Position numbers and translations under genes: made by a program. A DNA stretch of 64,000 bases from Bacteriovoracaceae bacterium UBA6200 (GTDB lineage Bacteria > Bdellovibrionota > Bacteriovoracia > Bacteriovoracales > Bacteriovoracaceae). Below, in pieces: positions 27,701 to 35,804 of the stretch (position 1 is its first letter; each line of letters starts with the position of its first letter). The notes under the pieces are model-generated. The model saw only the letters and a program-made list of their open reading frames with translations. It was not told the origin of the DNA and did not search any database. The stretch is taken from NCBI GenBank assembly GCA_002422605.1, contig DISW01000023.1, positions 1 to 64,000 of the forward strand. The letters are read 5' to 3'.

Positions 27701-29685
27701 GAGCCGTAAATTTCATTAAAGCCAACATAATCAGCAACGTTGTTGGGTTTTAAGACATCATTATTTGTATATTTAAATTCTTTTAATTCTTGGATAGGAG
27801 CGTTTGCATAGTCCTCATCATAACTCACTCCATGTTCATCGAAATAGCGATGGGCTATGTTTTTATTTGAAACATAAACCGTTTGATTGATTGGAGGAGC
27901 ATCTGAGGTAGGAGAAGGATAAGTACACGCATAGTTAACAATGGATGTATTATTCGAATCCATGACGGGTTTTAAATTACATTTAAGGCTGGCGGAGCAA
28001 CTACACATGGTATTTACTCGAGCCTGGACATCTCCCCGGAATTTAATTAATTGAGATGCATTTTCTGTGACGTAATAAATGATTTCAACATTTTGGTTTT
28101 GGTAGACATTATAGCTATTGGAGAAAACGATTCTTTTCGTTGGAATTTCTCTTTTTGACCAAGTCGTGGAATCCTCTGGAACAACCACACCACTGACCTT
28201 AACAATAATATTTCCATTTTCAGAAGCATCAGCATACTCAGGAAGAGGGTAAACTTTTGTACCATCGTGCCACATCGTTGAAGTAGGATCTGAATGCCCA
28301 TGGATATAGGTTTTTGTACACTTTGCCATGCTGGCATTTAATTTTTCACAGCTCCCATCCACTTTGTAAGTCAGATATAAATTAGCATCGTAGGCATTTT
28401 CGGGGAGAGTCGCTGTAAGGTGAACGGCCTGGGCCAGATCAAGTTTATCATTGGCAGTATTCGCTACAAATGTTCCTGAAGTGAGAGGAGTTTTATTTTG
28501 TTCATAGAGAGTTTTTCCACCATAAACAATTTTTACAATATTATTCTTGTAATCTCCTTGACCGAGAGCTGGGTTAATAGAAGAAAAGTTGATATCATCA
28601 AAATAACCGGTATCGTCGGTATTGGCGGCAGAGAAAACGCCCGGAATATTCTTTGAAGCCTCAGTAAACTTCAAGGTACAATAAGAAAATTCTCCATCAA
28701 CCTTATTAAGACATTCATAAAGCTGTTTCATTTCGAGGATTCTTGTCGCGGCTTCATGGTCTGGATTCGTTGTTTCGTCTCCAGGAGCCGGACCGCCGCC
28801 TTCAGGACGAGTTTCGCAGACAAAATAGTACTGTGGATAAACCACAAATCTATTTGGATTCAGGCGAACATCTTCCTGTGCAGATAGAAAACCTGGGAGA
28901 CTTGAGGCTCCAGGTTTTATGGCCCCATCTTTCACGCATTGAGATTGTAAACAACAGTCATATCCACGGGCCTTACAGACACTGGACTCCGAACAGCCAG
29001 CCGCTCCTGATCCATTTGAACTGCCGGAGATCGTTAATTGAAGTGAGCTTGTCGTGATCGTCGGGACTTCTTCACCATTAATGAAATAAAGTTTGAGACC
29101 AGTGCTACTTACTGCTGTAGAGCAATTGGTGCATAACTGATTGAAGCTATAATGAAGTTCAACAGTATTGTCATCTCTGGAAGGAATTGAGTAGAGGGCA
29201 TTACTTAGATTGTAGGTCATACAATCGTTTTGGTTGGCGGTATCGTTGGAAGGCTCTATCTGGAGATAAAACTCTGTCGTTTTATTAATTAAATCAGTGT
29301 AGGACTTGGCCTTAGCCGATAGAACAAGAAACTTATCCTTACCACCTTCATAATTATATCTTCCAGCAATACAAAACTTCGTACTGTTAGGAATGGTTCT
29401 TAAATAAATTGATAATGCTTTACCTCGGAGTAGAAATGAATCCGTAAAATTAACCGGAAGGGCAATGGTAGTGAGTGTCTGAACCGAACCTTCTTGCATG
29501 AAAATGCCGGAGAGCGGAAAGTTTGGTTCCTGATAGGTCGGAGTTTCAGTACCTGGATTTTTAATTGAACCATCTTTGATGGCAGGTGCAGTGTTGGTTG
29601 GCATGCATGAATACAGACTCATGAGCGCCACAACCATGAACGCATAAAAAAATTTGAATTTGTAGTAGCTCATCGAGTTCAACAT
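24730..29685 (-). CDS. Giant cysteine-rich lipoprotein of unknown function
   Basis: About 1651 residues. The N-terminus has a hydrophobic signal ending in LYSC, a lipobox, followed by a Pro/Thr-rich stretch, so it is an exported lipoprotein. Cysteines are abundant and include seven adjacent Cys-Cys pairs (for example DCCLQS, NTCCRE, RTCCTK, FNCCIP, SDCCTG, NRCCLP, NLCCSG), five of them in the last third. With CxxC pairs such as SCLSCG, this suggests many disulfides. I recognise no enzyme motif. Two starts are possible: ATG 29703 with no ribosome site, or ATG 29685 preceded by GGAGAGG nine bases upstream; I took the second. A TATAAA at about 29725 could be its -10 box. Confidence 0.68.
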   Translation of the reverse strand: MLNSMSYYKFKFFYAFMVVALMSLYSCMPTNTAPAIKDGSIKNPGTETPTYQEPNFPLSGIFMQEGSVQTLTTIALPVNFTDSFLLRGKALSIYLRTIPNSTKFCIAGRYNYEGGKDKFLVLSAKAKSYTDLINKTTEFYLQIEPSNDTANQNDCMTYNLSNALYSIPSRDDNTVELHYSFNQLCTNCSTAVSSTGLKLYFINGEEVPTITTSSLQLTISGSSNGSGAAGCSESSVCKARGYDCCLQSQCVKDGAIKPGASSLPGFLSAQEDVRLNPNRFVVYPQYYFVCETRPEGGGPAPGDETTNPDHEAATRILEMKQLYECLNKVDGEFSYCTLKFTEASKNIPGVFSAANTDDTGYFDDINFSSINPALGQGDYKNNIVKIVYGGKTLYEQNKTPLTSGTFVANTANDKLDLAQAVHLTATLPENAYDANLYLTYKVDGSCEKLNASMAKCTKTYIHGHSDPTSTMWHDGTKVYPLPEYADASENGNIIVKVSGVVVPEDSTTWSKREIPTKRIVFSNSYNVYQNQNVEIIYYVTENASQLIKFRGDVQARVNTMCSCSASLKCNLKPVMDSNNTSIVNYACTYPSPTSDAPPINQTVYVSNKNIAHRYFDEHGVSYDEDYANAPIQELKEFKYTNNDVLKPNNVADYVGFNEIYGSFSKTGTYISRPAKMVKVKKDQQYDILVGSGVFSSCLSCGSDYYSAMKKIFPQNFGGQAGGYAPDNYDSTRINSTGLYRADDLLFGRACFVPATMIPWTHVTAGTPLAQRRARLAGQHFLFANGYNRDWYGFDYGSLIGSFDGVTWFSVGNQRRIKAKTNKLYLAVNTYLGDLSIDSNFNVSISETSAYSGDVPDHDTETDGAQCQQSHYCKSDNDCFRQLGYDYLCQNVSPITTNWPQFDANGSEILGSTQRSLSSILGGVNGQSLRCVYRGRGAPCLPDLNQALTKEQFNGSPLIGSLTCAPNYTCQTITTPNRFNDRIARFANTPGAQNTAYPENKSDTVGHGARVILRPFNYYGKESILSDAATSLSSNKVEAICVPGKNVAVATSTYDLNSRLPNNRTETSDKILGIGASTSLVISARTLNACPATDVAGNSMQLFNLPIGDPVLNRFTFSQNLSTNLLNLTSLVNLNIYSVDGEKPVTTVGYQKNACLRAPGASCFSDMECAPSSLIASKAKSANLSSVLNLAEAKYWEEELVCGNPDFKKINGINNPEFDIKKNTCCREIGKILTVYTQKNDSDFQWCENNNIKVAGVTTPFSSKSRYSRVHSAYDKMTCNINEIDSTKSFALSIAAENSSVRFRQILGQYKTLDTINQRTCCTKNWVRSFASENGGGHAFAKTKMQTVDKAMFKHISWGPENNSVTGVVDAPFECHPDQFTNASCEIKSMTPDEENLYLTWAGSLELIGIPQVAVKTNDEVYKLVNDSQLEASPLRLPLTDSNDQEVFLPANSVGEDFNNNGTRYYSAASYDKFNMPNNTLKKVFSEDEFNCCIPSGQEVPSTTKASDCCTGFKASDNNVNRCCLPDFTDVTVYLNRYVSSEGSGLHDSSYDEQTGYIKDPGQVKMMAVQKNLCCSGQAMTGVAISNLSIPLTDGTYKPASATSMTRRFNYRTDEVDNNGGNVSSIFDAGVRWNNHVYCVPESFTEAAKNNN

Positions 29686-29861
29686 CCGTGTCTGCCTCTC
29701 CATCTTAACTATCGGATTTTTTTATAATTTTTTTTAATTAACCCATACTTTCCCATTCTTATTTTAACCCTTTCACGGAAGGGATGTGAGAGTAAGAGGT
29801 AAGCTATTGTAATGTCATTTATAAGAGGAGGGGGAAGGGAGGTTATTGCCGATTATAAGAG

Positions 29862-31124
29862 TCAGCGAGAGGCAAAATTTTCCAGTTCTACAAGTAGAGA
29901 ATGGAGGGCCGCCTGAGCGAAACGCTCTTTAAGAAGAATTCGCTCACCTTTGAATAAAAAGTCTCGTGCTTTAACATCCTGGTCTTTAACACAAGAACCA
30001 ATACAAACTGAGCCAACTGGAAACTTATCATTGCCTCCACCAGGACCCGCATAACCAGTAATAGAAATAGCAATATCGAGGCTAAGATGTTCTCTTAAAC
30101 CTTTCGCCATCTCTTTAGCTGTTTCAAGACTTACGGCCGTATGTTTATCCAAAGTTTCTTTTTTTACACCAAGAATTCCTTGTTTAACTTGTTCATCGTA
30201 ACAGACGATCGATCCCATGAGGCAATTGCTACTGCCTGGTATATTAGTGATTCGATGTGAACACAATCCTCCTGTCGCCGATTCAGCAAAACCGAATTTA
30301 ATTTGATTGTTATTAGCTATCCTTACAATTTTCTCTTCCAGTGTTTCATTACCATAATTCCAGATACTGGATTTAATGGGAGAGTTTTCAAAAACTTCCC
30401 GTGCGGCCGCAACGAGGGAGGATATTTTTTCTACAGAATCGGACTTAATCTTCACTCTGATATCAACTCCCATTAAGACCGGCAGTGAACTTACTTCTCC
30501 AAATGCTTCGAGTTTTTCCCAAAGTTCAGGATCAACTTCATTGAAGATTTTTTCTTCGGGAATTCCCTTCGTTCGCGCCATCAATGTATCCATGAAAATG
30601 GATTTATCCACGCGATCAGAGATGAGATCCATTAAATGATCTTCTAGAATACTTTTAAATTCCCTTGGAACACCGGGGGCCGAAATAATGATCTTATTCT
30701 CATCCTTATAGCTGAATCCAGGAGCAAAGCCAGAGGAGTTACTTAAGGGCTTGAAACCTTCCGGCAGAAAACAATAGCCATGTTCTTTTCCGGGAAAAGT
30801 ACGATCGAACTTCTTGTAATTTCCTTCTGAAATTTCCTGGGCTTTTTGAGAGAAGATTATTTTTTTTCCTAGAAACGAAGCAATACTTTCTTTGGTGATA
30901 TCATCACGAGTGGGACCCAGGCCCCCGGTGGTTATGACAAGATCATTCCGTGATAGCAGAGTTTTGAGTCCATGCTTAATGGCAGCATCAGTATCTCTGG
31001 CCGTCATTGCTTCATGAATTTCTAAATGCTCTGTTCTTAAGAACTCAGATAAAATTTTGGTATTAAGGTCGGAAACTTTTCCATCCAGAACTTCACTGCC
31101 AATGACAAGTAATCCAATTTTCAT
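29862..31124 (-). CDS. cinA: CinA family protein (nicotinamide-nucleotide amidase type)
   Basis: 420 residues with the two usual CinA parts. An N-terminal molybdopterin-binding-like domain (IGSEVLDGKVSD at ~8, ITTGGLGPTRDDITKE at ~64) would correspond to the COG1058 pyrophosphatase. A C-terminal amidase domain follows from ~255 (FAESATGGLCSHRITNIPG, then SITGYAGPGGG). In other bacteria it hydrolyses NMN and ADP-ribose in pyridine-nucleotide recycling. GAGG five bases before the ATG supports the start. It stands alone: its neighbours are on the other strand or separated by 158 bases. Confidence 0.92.
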   Translation of the reverse strand: MKIGLLVIGSEVLDGKVSDLNTKILSEFLRTEHLEIHEAMTARDTDAAIKHGLKTLLSRNDLVITTGGLGPTRDDITKESIASFLGKKIIFSQKAQEISEGNYKKFDRTFPGKEHGYCFLPEGFKPLSNSSGFAPGFSYKDENKIIISAPGVPREFKSILEDHLMDLISDRVDKSIFMDTLMARTKGIPEEKIFNEVDPELWEKLEAFGEVSSLPVLMGVDIRVKIKSDSVEKISSLVAAAREVFENSPIKSSIWNYGNETLEEKIVRIANNNQIKFGFAESATGGLCSHRITNIPGSSNCLMGSIVCYDEQVKQGILGVKKETLDKHTAVSLETAKEMAKGLREHLSLDIAISITGYAGPGGGNDKFPVGSVCIGSCVKDQDVKARDFLFKGERILLKERFAQAALHSLLVELENFASR

Positions 31125-31195
31125 ACGTCCCTCAACCTGTTAAATACATAGTATAAGTAAATTCTTTACTTTTCTATGGCGCATAATGTAATTGA

Positions 31196-32767
31196 ATGAG
31201 CACAATGCCAAAAAAGTATCAATTTAAGCTGCCCTTCGATGTGGAGCTTGAGACATATGTTAAGAAAACGTATCCTGAAATTCGGGCCTACCGGACTGTC
31301 TCTAAAAGTTTAGACGCTCGTGGGGCACCACGCGGCAAAAAGCCCATTTATCATTACATCCTTGATGCTTTAGTTAGTGCAGAAGATAAGTATCCTCTTC
31401 CTGAGACTTTTCCTAAATTAAAACCGCTTGCAAAAAAACCTCTTATTATTGGTGCCGGTCCTGGTGGATTATTCTGTGCTGTTCGCTTAGCTGAGTATGG
31501 CATTCCAAGTATTATTATCGAAAGAGGCGATGAGGCTTCTAAGCGCATGCTTAGAATTGCAAAATTCTGGCGTTACGGTGAACTCGATGATGACACGAAT
31601 GTTTGCTTCGGTGAAGGTGGGGCGGGGCTTTTTTCCGATGGAAAACTTATAACCCGGATTAAATCAAATCTCGTTCAGTATGTGATGGAAAAATTCGTCG
31701 ATTTCGGTGCTCCTGAAGAGACGGCCTATGTCTCTAATCCGCATTTAGGATCAAATAAAATCAGAGCTATCATTACTCATATCTCTGATTGGCTACGAGA
31801 GCAGGGGACTGAGGTCCGTTACAATACGAAAGTCGTCGAGATTCTCGCAGAAGGAAATAAAACCATTGGAGTAAAACTTTCAAATGGTGAAATCCTTTAT
31901 TCAGATCATGTTGTTCTTGCTACAGGACATTCCGCCCAAGATCTTTATCACCACCTGGAAGATATAAAGGTTGCCATGCAGCCCAAGGATTTCGCCATTG
32001 GTGTACGAGTTGAACATCCTCGTCGCTATATTGATACTCTTCAGCACGGCTCTTTTTGTGAAGCACCTGAAATGGGGTCTGCTCGTTACCGTTTAAGTTG
32101 GCATGACAAGTGGAGTGATCGCGGAGTTTATAGTTTCTGTATGTGTCCCGGTGGTTATGTTCTTTCTTCCGGAACTGAGAAAGATGGAATTGTGGTCAAC
32201 GGGATGAGTAACTATGCTCGTAATTCACCATGGTCAAATGCTGCCTTAGTGGTTTCAGTAAAGTCTTCTCAGGATCTTAAAGATCATAGTCTTATGGCCG
32301 GACTTAACTTCCAGCATGAAGTGGAACAGAAGGCATTTGCCCTTTCTAAAAAGTACGCAACCGGCAGAGAACTACCAGCGATGACTATCAAGGAGTTCAT
32401 TGAAGGGAAGTTAAATGATAAGCCTCTTCCTAAAACATCATCTCCTTCCGGGGTTTTTAAGGCGGATATTCGCCAGATCTTTCCGGATTTTATAGTTGAG
32501 CATCTAAAGAAGGGTCTACTGGAGTTTGATCACGATCTTCCAGGATTTATTTATGAAGAGGGCCTATTAATAGCTCCTGAAACACGAACTTCCGCACCCT
32601 TAACTATTCTTCGGGACAAATCGACGCTCATTTCCATTTCTCACCAAGGTCTTTATCCCTGTGGAGAGGGGGCCGGATATGCTGGAGGAATTACTTCTGC
32701 AGCTGTTGATGGAGTGAAATGCGCTCTTAGTATTCTCAATCAAGAAGGCCTTTTGTCCGAAGTTTAA
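31196..32767 (+). CDS. FAD-dependent dehydrogenase of the COG2509 family
   Basis: 523 residues. A short N-terminal domain precedes the dinucleotide-binding motif IGAGPGGLFCAVRLAEYG (~82), then IIERGDEASKR and the glycine-rich CFGEGGAGLFSDGKL (~137). ATGHSAQD (~242) is the second flavin motif, and YPCGEGAGYAGGITSAAVDG near the C-terminus completes the FAD site. This matches the widely conserved but functionally unassigned COG2509 proteins. There is no ribosome site before the ATG, but CATAAT lies at 31182-31187, eight bases upstream, suggesting transcription starting at the ATG. The -35 is unclear. Confidence 0.85.
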   Translation: MSTMPKKYQFKLPFDVELETYVKKTYPEIRAYRTVSKSLDARGAPRGKKPIYHYILDALVSAEDKYPLPETFPKLKPLAKKPLIIGAGPGGLFCAVRLAEYGIPSIIIERGDEASKRMLRIAKFWRYGELDDDTNVCFGEGGAGLFSDGKLITRIKSNLVQYVMEKFVDFGAPEETAYVSNPHLGSNKIRAIITHISDWLREQGTEVRYNTKVVEILAEGNKTIGVKLSNGEILYSDHVVLATGHSAQDLYHHLEDIKVAMQPKDFAIGVRVEHPRRYIDTLQHGSFCEAPEMGSARYRLSWHDKWSDRGVYSFCMCPGGYVLSSGTEKDGIVVNGMSNYARNSPWSNAALVVSVKSSQDLKDHSLMAGLNFQHEVEQKAFALSKKYATGRELPAMTIKEFIEGKLNDKPLPKTSSPSGVFKADIRQIFPDFIVEHLKKGLLEFDHDLPGFIYEEGLLIAPETRTSAPLTILRDKSTLISISHQGLYPCGEGAGYAGGITSAAVDGVKCALSILNQEGLLSEV

Positions 32768-32768
32768 C

Positions 32769-32797
32769 TCGTCAAATAAAAATTTATCCTTTAGAGT
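32769..32797 (+). promoter_or_regulatory. Likely promoter of typA
   Basis: TCGTCA (32769-32774) and TAGAGT (32792-32797) are 17 bases apart, each four of six matches to consensus. They start only two bases after the preceding stop codon. The expected leader is about 24 bases and contains AAGG. Confidence 0.4.
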
Positions 32798-32827
32798 GTT
32801 CGGATTCAAAAAAAAGGTATCAAACGT

Positions 32828-34636
32828 ATGAATTTAAAGAACATCGCCGTCGTTGCTCACGTTGACCATGGTAAAACTACTATGGTGGACCAACTTTTAA
32901 AATACTCCGGAACATTTTCTGCACATGAACAAGTACAGGAAAGAGTTATGGACTCAGGAGAGTTGGAACGTGAACGTGGTATTACCATTAAAGCTAAGAA
33001 CTGCGCGATTCGTTGGAAAGGAACTAAGATCAACCTTCTGGATACTCCAGGACACGCCGACTTCGGTGGTGAAGTTGAACGTTCTCTTATGATGGTTGAT
33101 GGTATTCTTCTTTTAGTTGATGCTTCAGAAGGTCCTCTCCCTCAAACTCGTTTTGTTCTAACTAAAGCTGTTGAGCGCGGAATTCGCGTAGCAGTTTTCA
33201 TCAATAAGGTTGACCGTCAGGATGAGCGTATTGATGAAGTGAAAAGTGAAGTAGAAGATCTTCTTCTTGAGATCGCTTCTAACTCAGGTCTTGATATTGA
33301 TCTGGATATTCCTTTCTATTACGGCTCAGGTAGAAATGCCTATGCTTCACAAGATAAGGATCGTCGTGAAGGGAACATGGATCCTCTTCTGGACTTCCTC
33401 GTTTCTGATTACTATCCGTCGCCAAAATTTGATAAAACAGGTTCGGCCCAATTACTTGTGACTAACCTCTCTTACTCAAACTACCTTGGTACCCTCATGG
33501 TAGGTCGTATCCAGCGCGGAAAAATTGAAAACAATAAGCAACTTGCCCACATCAATGCAGAAGGGAAAGTAAAAAACTTCAAAGTAACTTCTCTTCAAAT
33601 TTATGATGGTCTTGGCATGGCGACAGTAGATACTGCTGAAGCCGGAGAAATTGTCATTATCTCAGGTCTTGAGCATGGAGATATTGGTGATACTTTAGCT
33701 GCGACCGATAAACCGGAAGCTCTTCCTCGTATTGAAGTTGAACCACCAACGGTATCGGTACAGGTTTCTGTATCAACTTCTCCAATGTCGGGTCGTGAAG
33801 GTGAATACCTTACTTCACGTAAATTAGAAGAATTCTTACTTGATGCTATTCGTAAGAACGTGTCTCTCAAATATGAGCCAACTGAAGATCCGAAAGTTTT
33901 CATCTTGAAAGCACGTGGTGAACTTCAAGTTGCTGTTGTATTTGAAGAAATTCGTCGAGCTGGATTTGAGCTTATGATTGCTCGTCCACAAGTTATTACA
34001 AAAGAAATTGATGGTGTTTTGATGGAGCCATTTGAGCGTTTAGTTCTAGACGTTCCTGAAGATTCTACAGGTGCTATCACTGAGAAAATGGCCGTGCGGA
34101 AAGGTCGTTTGGAAGCCATGCAACCTTTTGGTGAAGGCCGTACTCGTATGGAGTTCCACGTTCCTTCTCGGGGGCTCATTGGTTACCGCTCTACTTTCCT
34201 TACTGATACTCGCGGTCAGGGTTTAATGTCATCTTACTTTGTTGGTTATGAACCACACGTTGGAAAAATGCTTGCTCGTCAAAACGGTGCTCTTATTTCT
34301 GACCGTGCTGGTAAAATTACTCCATACGCTCTCTTTAACCTTCTTTCATCTGGTAGACAGTTCGTTCTTCCAACTGAGCAAACTTATGAAGGTCAGGTTG
34401 TAGGTGAGCATACTCGTCCGAATGATTTGAACGTTAACGTTTGTCGCGAAAAGCATCTCACAAGTGTTCGTACAGCAGGTAAAGATGAGAACGTTATCCT
34501 TCCGCCAATCACTCCAAGAACTCTTGATTGGGCACTTGACTGGATTGATGAGGATGAGTGGGTAGAAGTGACTCCGAAGAATATCCGTATTCGTAAAAAA
34601 GAACTTAATCAAAATATGCGTAAAGTAACTCGCTAA
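32828..34636 (+). CDS. typA: Ribosome-associated GTPase TypA/BipA
   Basis: A 602-residue translational GTPase of the EF-G family that binds ribosomes under stress or cold and helps 50S assembly. All G motifs are visible: AHVDHGKTT (G1, ~10), RGITIKAKN (G2), DTPGHADFGGEVERS (G3, ~72) and INKVDR (G4). The C-terminal BipA-specific domain contains PSRGLIGYRSTFLTDTRGQG (~440). The length is normal. Codon use looks strongly biased, with many repeated preferred codons, fitting high expression. It is a single-gene unit closed by a strong terminator. Confidence 0.97.
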   Translation: MNLKNIAVVAHVDHGKTTMVDQLLKYSGTFSAHEQVQERVMDSGELERERGITIKAKNCAIRWKGTKINLLDTPGHADFGGEVERSLMMVDGILLLVDASEGPLPQTRFVLTKAVERGIRVAVFINKVDRQDERIDEVKSEVEDLLLEIASNSGLDIDLDIPFYYGSGRNAYASQDKDRREGNMDPLLDFLVSDYYPSPKFDKTGSAQLLVTNLSYSNYLGTLMVGRIQRGKIENNKQLAHINAEGKVKNFKVTSLQIYDGLGMATVDTAEAGEIVIISGLEHGDIGDTLAATDKPEALPRIEVEPPTVSVQVSVSTSPMSGREGEYLTSRKLEEFLLDAIRKNVSLKYEPTEDPKVFILKARGELQVAVVFEEIRRAGFELMIARPQVITKEIDGVLMEPFERLVLDVPEDSTGAITEKMAVRKGRLEAMQPFGEGRTRMEFHVPSRGLIGYRSTFLTDTRGQGLMSSYFVGYEPHVGKMLARQNGALISDRAGKITPYALFNLLSSGRQFVLPTEQTYEGQVVGEHTRPNDLNVNVCREKHLTSVRTAGKDENVILPPITPRTLDWALDWIDEDEWVEVTPKNIRIRKKELNQNMRKVTR

Positions 34637-34641
34637 AGTTT

Positions 34642-34669
34642 AAGGGGCCCTCAAGGGCCCTTTTTTTTT
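34642..34669 (+). terminator. Rho-independent terminator of typA
   Basis: GGGCCC-TCAA-GGGCCC with extra A-T pairs at the base is followed by T9. It starts five bases after the typA stop codon. Confidence 0.92.
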
Positions 34670-34715
34670 CCAGTTCTTTCCTCTCTTGTTACAATCGTGG
34701 GTGCAGGAGGATCTT

Positions 34716-35075
34716 ATGAAACTTCTATTAATCGTCTCTTTGACTCTAGGATCTGCAGCTTTTGGTGTGGATTATTATCGAAATGATGGCCGCTCTTTAC
34801 CAGAGAGCTTAGAACAAAAAAGTAATAAGACCGGACAGATTGGGCCAACAACAAGCGAGACAGGAATCAGAAATAGTTCAGGGGTGACCCCTGACGAGAT
34901 CAACCCGTCTCTGAATCCAGCGCCAAGTAGTGATAAGGAATTGATCGAAAGCACGACATTGACTAATCCGGGCAAGGTTCCTGAGGAAGTCATGGAAGCT
35001 CAAGAGGAAAGTCCTTTAGACTACAGTACCACTCCTAAGAAGAAGGCCAAGCCGAGCGATAAGACTGACTTATAG
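34716..35075 (+). CDS. Small secreted, probably disordered protein
   Basis: 119 residues with a signal peptide (MKLLLIVSLTLGSAAFG) and a mature part rich in Ser, Thr, Pro, Glu and Lys without hydrophobic core or Cys. It is therefore likely disordered and periplasmic or surface-associated. A perfect AGGAGG six bases before the ATG at 34716 fixes the start; an in-frame ATG-less extension upstream would bury the signal. No family is recognised. The next gene has the same design and lies 50 bases downstream, so they may form a pair. Confidence 0.72.
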   Translation: MKLLLIVSLTLGSAAFGVDYYRNDGRSLPESLEQKSNKTGQIGPTTSETGIRNSSGVTPDEINPSLNPAPSSDKELIESTTLTNPGKVPEEVMEAQEESPLDYSTTPKKKAKPSDKTDL

Positions 35076-35125
35076 GAGTTAAAGTTTTCCCCTGATAATT
35101 CCGATAGGCATTTCAGGGAGGAACT

Positions 35126-35368
35126 ATGAAATTTATCATTCTATCGGCTTTGCTTTTATCTTCCTTTGCCTGGGCAAAAGAGCCTCAGAAGAACTTTAAT
35201 AAAGCTCTAATGGAAGATGTGAAAACAGATATTAGTAAAGACGAAGAAAAGTTTCGTGTGAAGCCTTCTCGCGGTCCTGCCTCGGTTGAATCAGAGGTGG
35301 CACCTGTTCCTCATAAAGAATCACCTATTGAAAAGAAAGATCGGGTTATCGGGCCTGAACGCTGGTAA
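35126..35368 (+). CDS. Small secreted charged protein
   Basis: 80 residues: a signal peptide (MKFIILSALLLSSFAWA, cleavage after AWA) followed by ~63 highly charged residues with no Cys. GGGAGG six bases before the ATG makes the start secure. Like its upstream neighbour it is probably disordered and exported; I recognise no family. It ends three bases from the convergent cupin gene. Confidence 0.68.
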   Translation: MKFIILSALLLSSFAWAKEPQKNFNKALMEDVKTDISKDEEKFRVKPSRGPASVESEVAPVPHKESPIEKKDRVIGPERW

Positions 35369-35371
35369 GGT

Positions 35372-35800
35372 TTATTCTTTAGTCGCTAATTCAAAATCAT
35401 TAAAATCAAAACCTGGTGAAACAGTACAGCCAACAAAGGCGTATTGACTGCCCGGAGCTAAGTAGGCCCCAAACCAGGCTCCTGCTGGAACGACGTACTG
35501 ACATAATTGTCCGCTCTTGAAGTCTGTTCCTAAGATTGTTTCTTTGATTGTTCCATCTGATGCTTTTTCGTAAACCACAAGAGGGTCACCAGCATAGAAG
35601 TGCCACATTTCATCCGACTTAATTCGGTGAAGGGAAGATCTTTGCCCTTCTTCCAGCAGATAGAAAATACCGGTAGCAACTGAGCGTTCGCCTCGAGAAG
35701 TTTGAGTCACTTCTTGAGAGCGGTAAGTCTCTTTAAAATGGCCTCCCTCAGGGTGAGGGAGCATTTGATATAACTCAATGAGCTCAGCTGCTTTGGTCAT
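35372..35800 (-). CDS. DUF985-type cupin protein
   Basis: A 142-residue single cupin. It opens with the DUF985 signature LIELYQMLPHPEGGHFKETY, and the barrel carries SSLHRIKSDEMWHFYAGDPL and VPAGAWFGAYL, which match that family's metal- or ligand-pocket regions. The reaction is unknown; yeast YML079w is a structural relative. It starts four bases after the slipin stop and is the third gene of the nfeD-slipin operon. That is an unusual place for it and may hint at a membrane-linked role. Confidence 0.85.
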   Translation of the reverse strand: MTKAAELIELYQMLPHPEGGHFKETYRSQEVTQTSRGERSVATGIFYLLEEGQRSSLHRIKSDEMWHFYAGDPLVVYEKASDGTIKETILGTDFKSGQLCQYVVPAGAWFGAYLAPGSQYAFVGCTVSPGFDFNDFELATKE

Positions 35801-35804
35801 TTGA

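Noticed and set aside
29815..29861. Two CTCTTATAA copies (minus strand) after cinA
   Set aside because: The two nine-base copies are about 35 bases apart with no neighbouring gene start at a suitable distance; likely chance in a low-complexity stretch.
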